DNA of 61,617 nucleotides, taken from Chloroflexota bacterium (lineage in GTDB: Bacteria; Chloroflexota; Anaerolineae; Promineifilales; Promineifilaceae). Shown here piece after piece: positions 61,562 to 61,617 of the stretch. How positions within the stretch are numbered: the first letter of the stretch is position 1; every line of letters starts with the position of its first letter. The translations under genes were made by a program, and so were the position numbers. The notes under the pieces were generated by a model. The model had not been told where the DNA came from and ran no database searches. It was given only the letters and a program-made list of their open reading frames with translations. Location: contig JAKQCM010000418.1 of the NCBI GenBank assembly GCA_029559155.1, forward strand, positions 1-61,617, written 5' to 3'.

Positions 61562-61617
61562 ATGTCACCTATCGAAAGCATTCATGAACATTTTGCCATT
61601 GTCAACGACCCCCGCCA
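61562..61617 (+). CDS. N-terminal fragment of a probable ISAs1-family (H-repeat-type) transposase
   Basis: Only 18 codons are visible before the window ends: MSPIESIHEHFAIVNDPR. The pattern I-x-E-HF-x4-DPR is that of the domain starting ISAs1-type DDE transposases. GAAGGAA lies 5 bp before ATG. The inverted terminal repeat that should sit within about 60 bp upstream could not be identified, so completeness of the element is unknown. Confidence 0.5.
   Translation, partial: MSPIESIHEHFAIVNDPR

Noticed and set aside
1..61617. tRNA or rRNA genes
   Set aside because: I found no T-loop GGTTCGAATCC-type words with matching stems and no rRNA-like conserved stretches.

Overview
The window looks like a chromosomal segment from a Chloroflexota bacterium, most likely Anaerolineae-like. 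This is inferred from gene content: a BTAD/AAA regulator, a secretin-less Tad cluster with a minimal Flp pilin, a one-piece NifJ, an ECF sigma/FecR pair, and many large putative glycosyltransferase membrane proteins. No rRNA, tRNA or CRISPR array was seen. Most of the window is GC-rich. The stretch from about 42.1 to 51.3 kb is visibly more AT-rich.

Layout. 0-1.2 kb: the end of a lipid-modification operon on the minus strand (partial lgt-like gene and a CDP-alcohol phosphatidyltransferase). 1.6-6.3 kb: nifJ (pyruvate:ferredoxin oxidoreductase) with a dihydroorotate dehydrogenase-like gene, closed by a clear terminator. 6.5-11.5 kb: a DUF4097-type protein, trpF, a YraQ/TIGR03943 permease pair and a membrane-anchored TolB-like propeller. 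11.5-15.8 kb: a CBS-ACT protein, a repeat hotspot with a 21-bp minisatellite, and an ECF sigma factor followed by a FecR/DUF5666-like surface protein. 15.8-26.2 kb, minus strand: prpE and a Liv-type ABC transporter operon interleaved with two acyl-CoA ligase homologues, one lacking a normal P-loop. 26.3-36.2 kb: an EEP nuclease, a 1110-residue BTAD-ATPase-TPR regulator, a HExxH protein, a peptide-type solute-binding lipoprotein, a receiver-Roadblock fusion and a RimK-type ligase. 36.2-42.1 kb: polyprenol-sugar synthase, methyltransferase and large putative glycosyltransferase membrane proteins, one of them broken. 42.2-49.4 kb: a NarL-type response regulator, a DegS-like kinase and a Tad pilus cluster (flp, tadZ, tadA, tadB, tadC). 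49.4-61.6 kb: housekeeping genes (comF, hpf, a low-molecular-weight phosphatase, HNH, Nif3, kbl, beta-CASP nuclease, RNase D, a receiver-kinase, a nucleotide-sugar epimerase, recJ). The first codons of a probable ISAs1-type transposase lie at the right edge.

The most striking signals are not genes. First, the palindrome ACGGCCGT occurs about 110 times (counted by eye) where one or two would be expected. It lies mostly inside genes, in all three frames, and often has a symmetric outer GG..CC. It resembles the HIP1 element of cyanobacteria. Second, many intergenic gaps carry short heptamer-phased repeats of several unrelated sequences, often arranged as hairpins. Some supply stop codons or C-terminal tails, and one sits in frame inside a membrane protein. 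The two repeat systems overlap little and probably arise by different processes.
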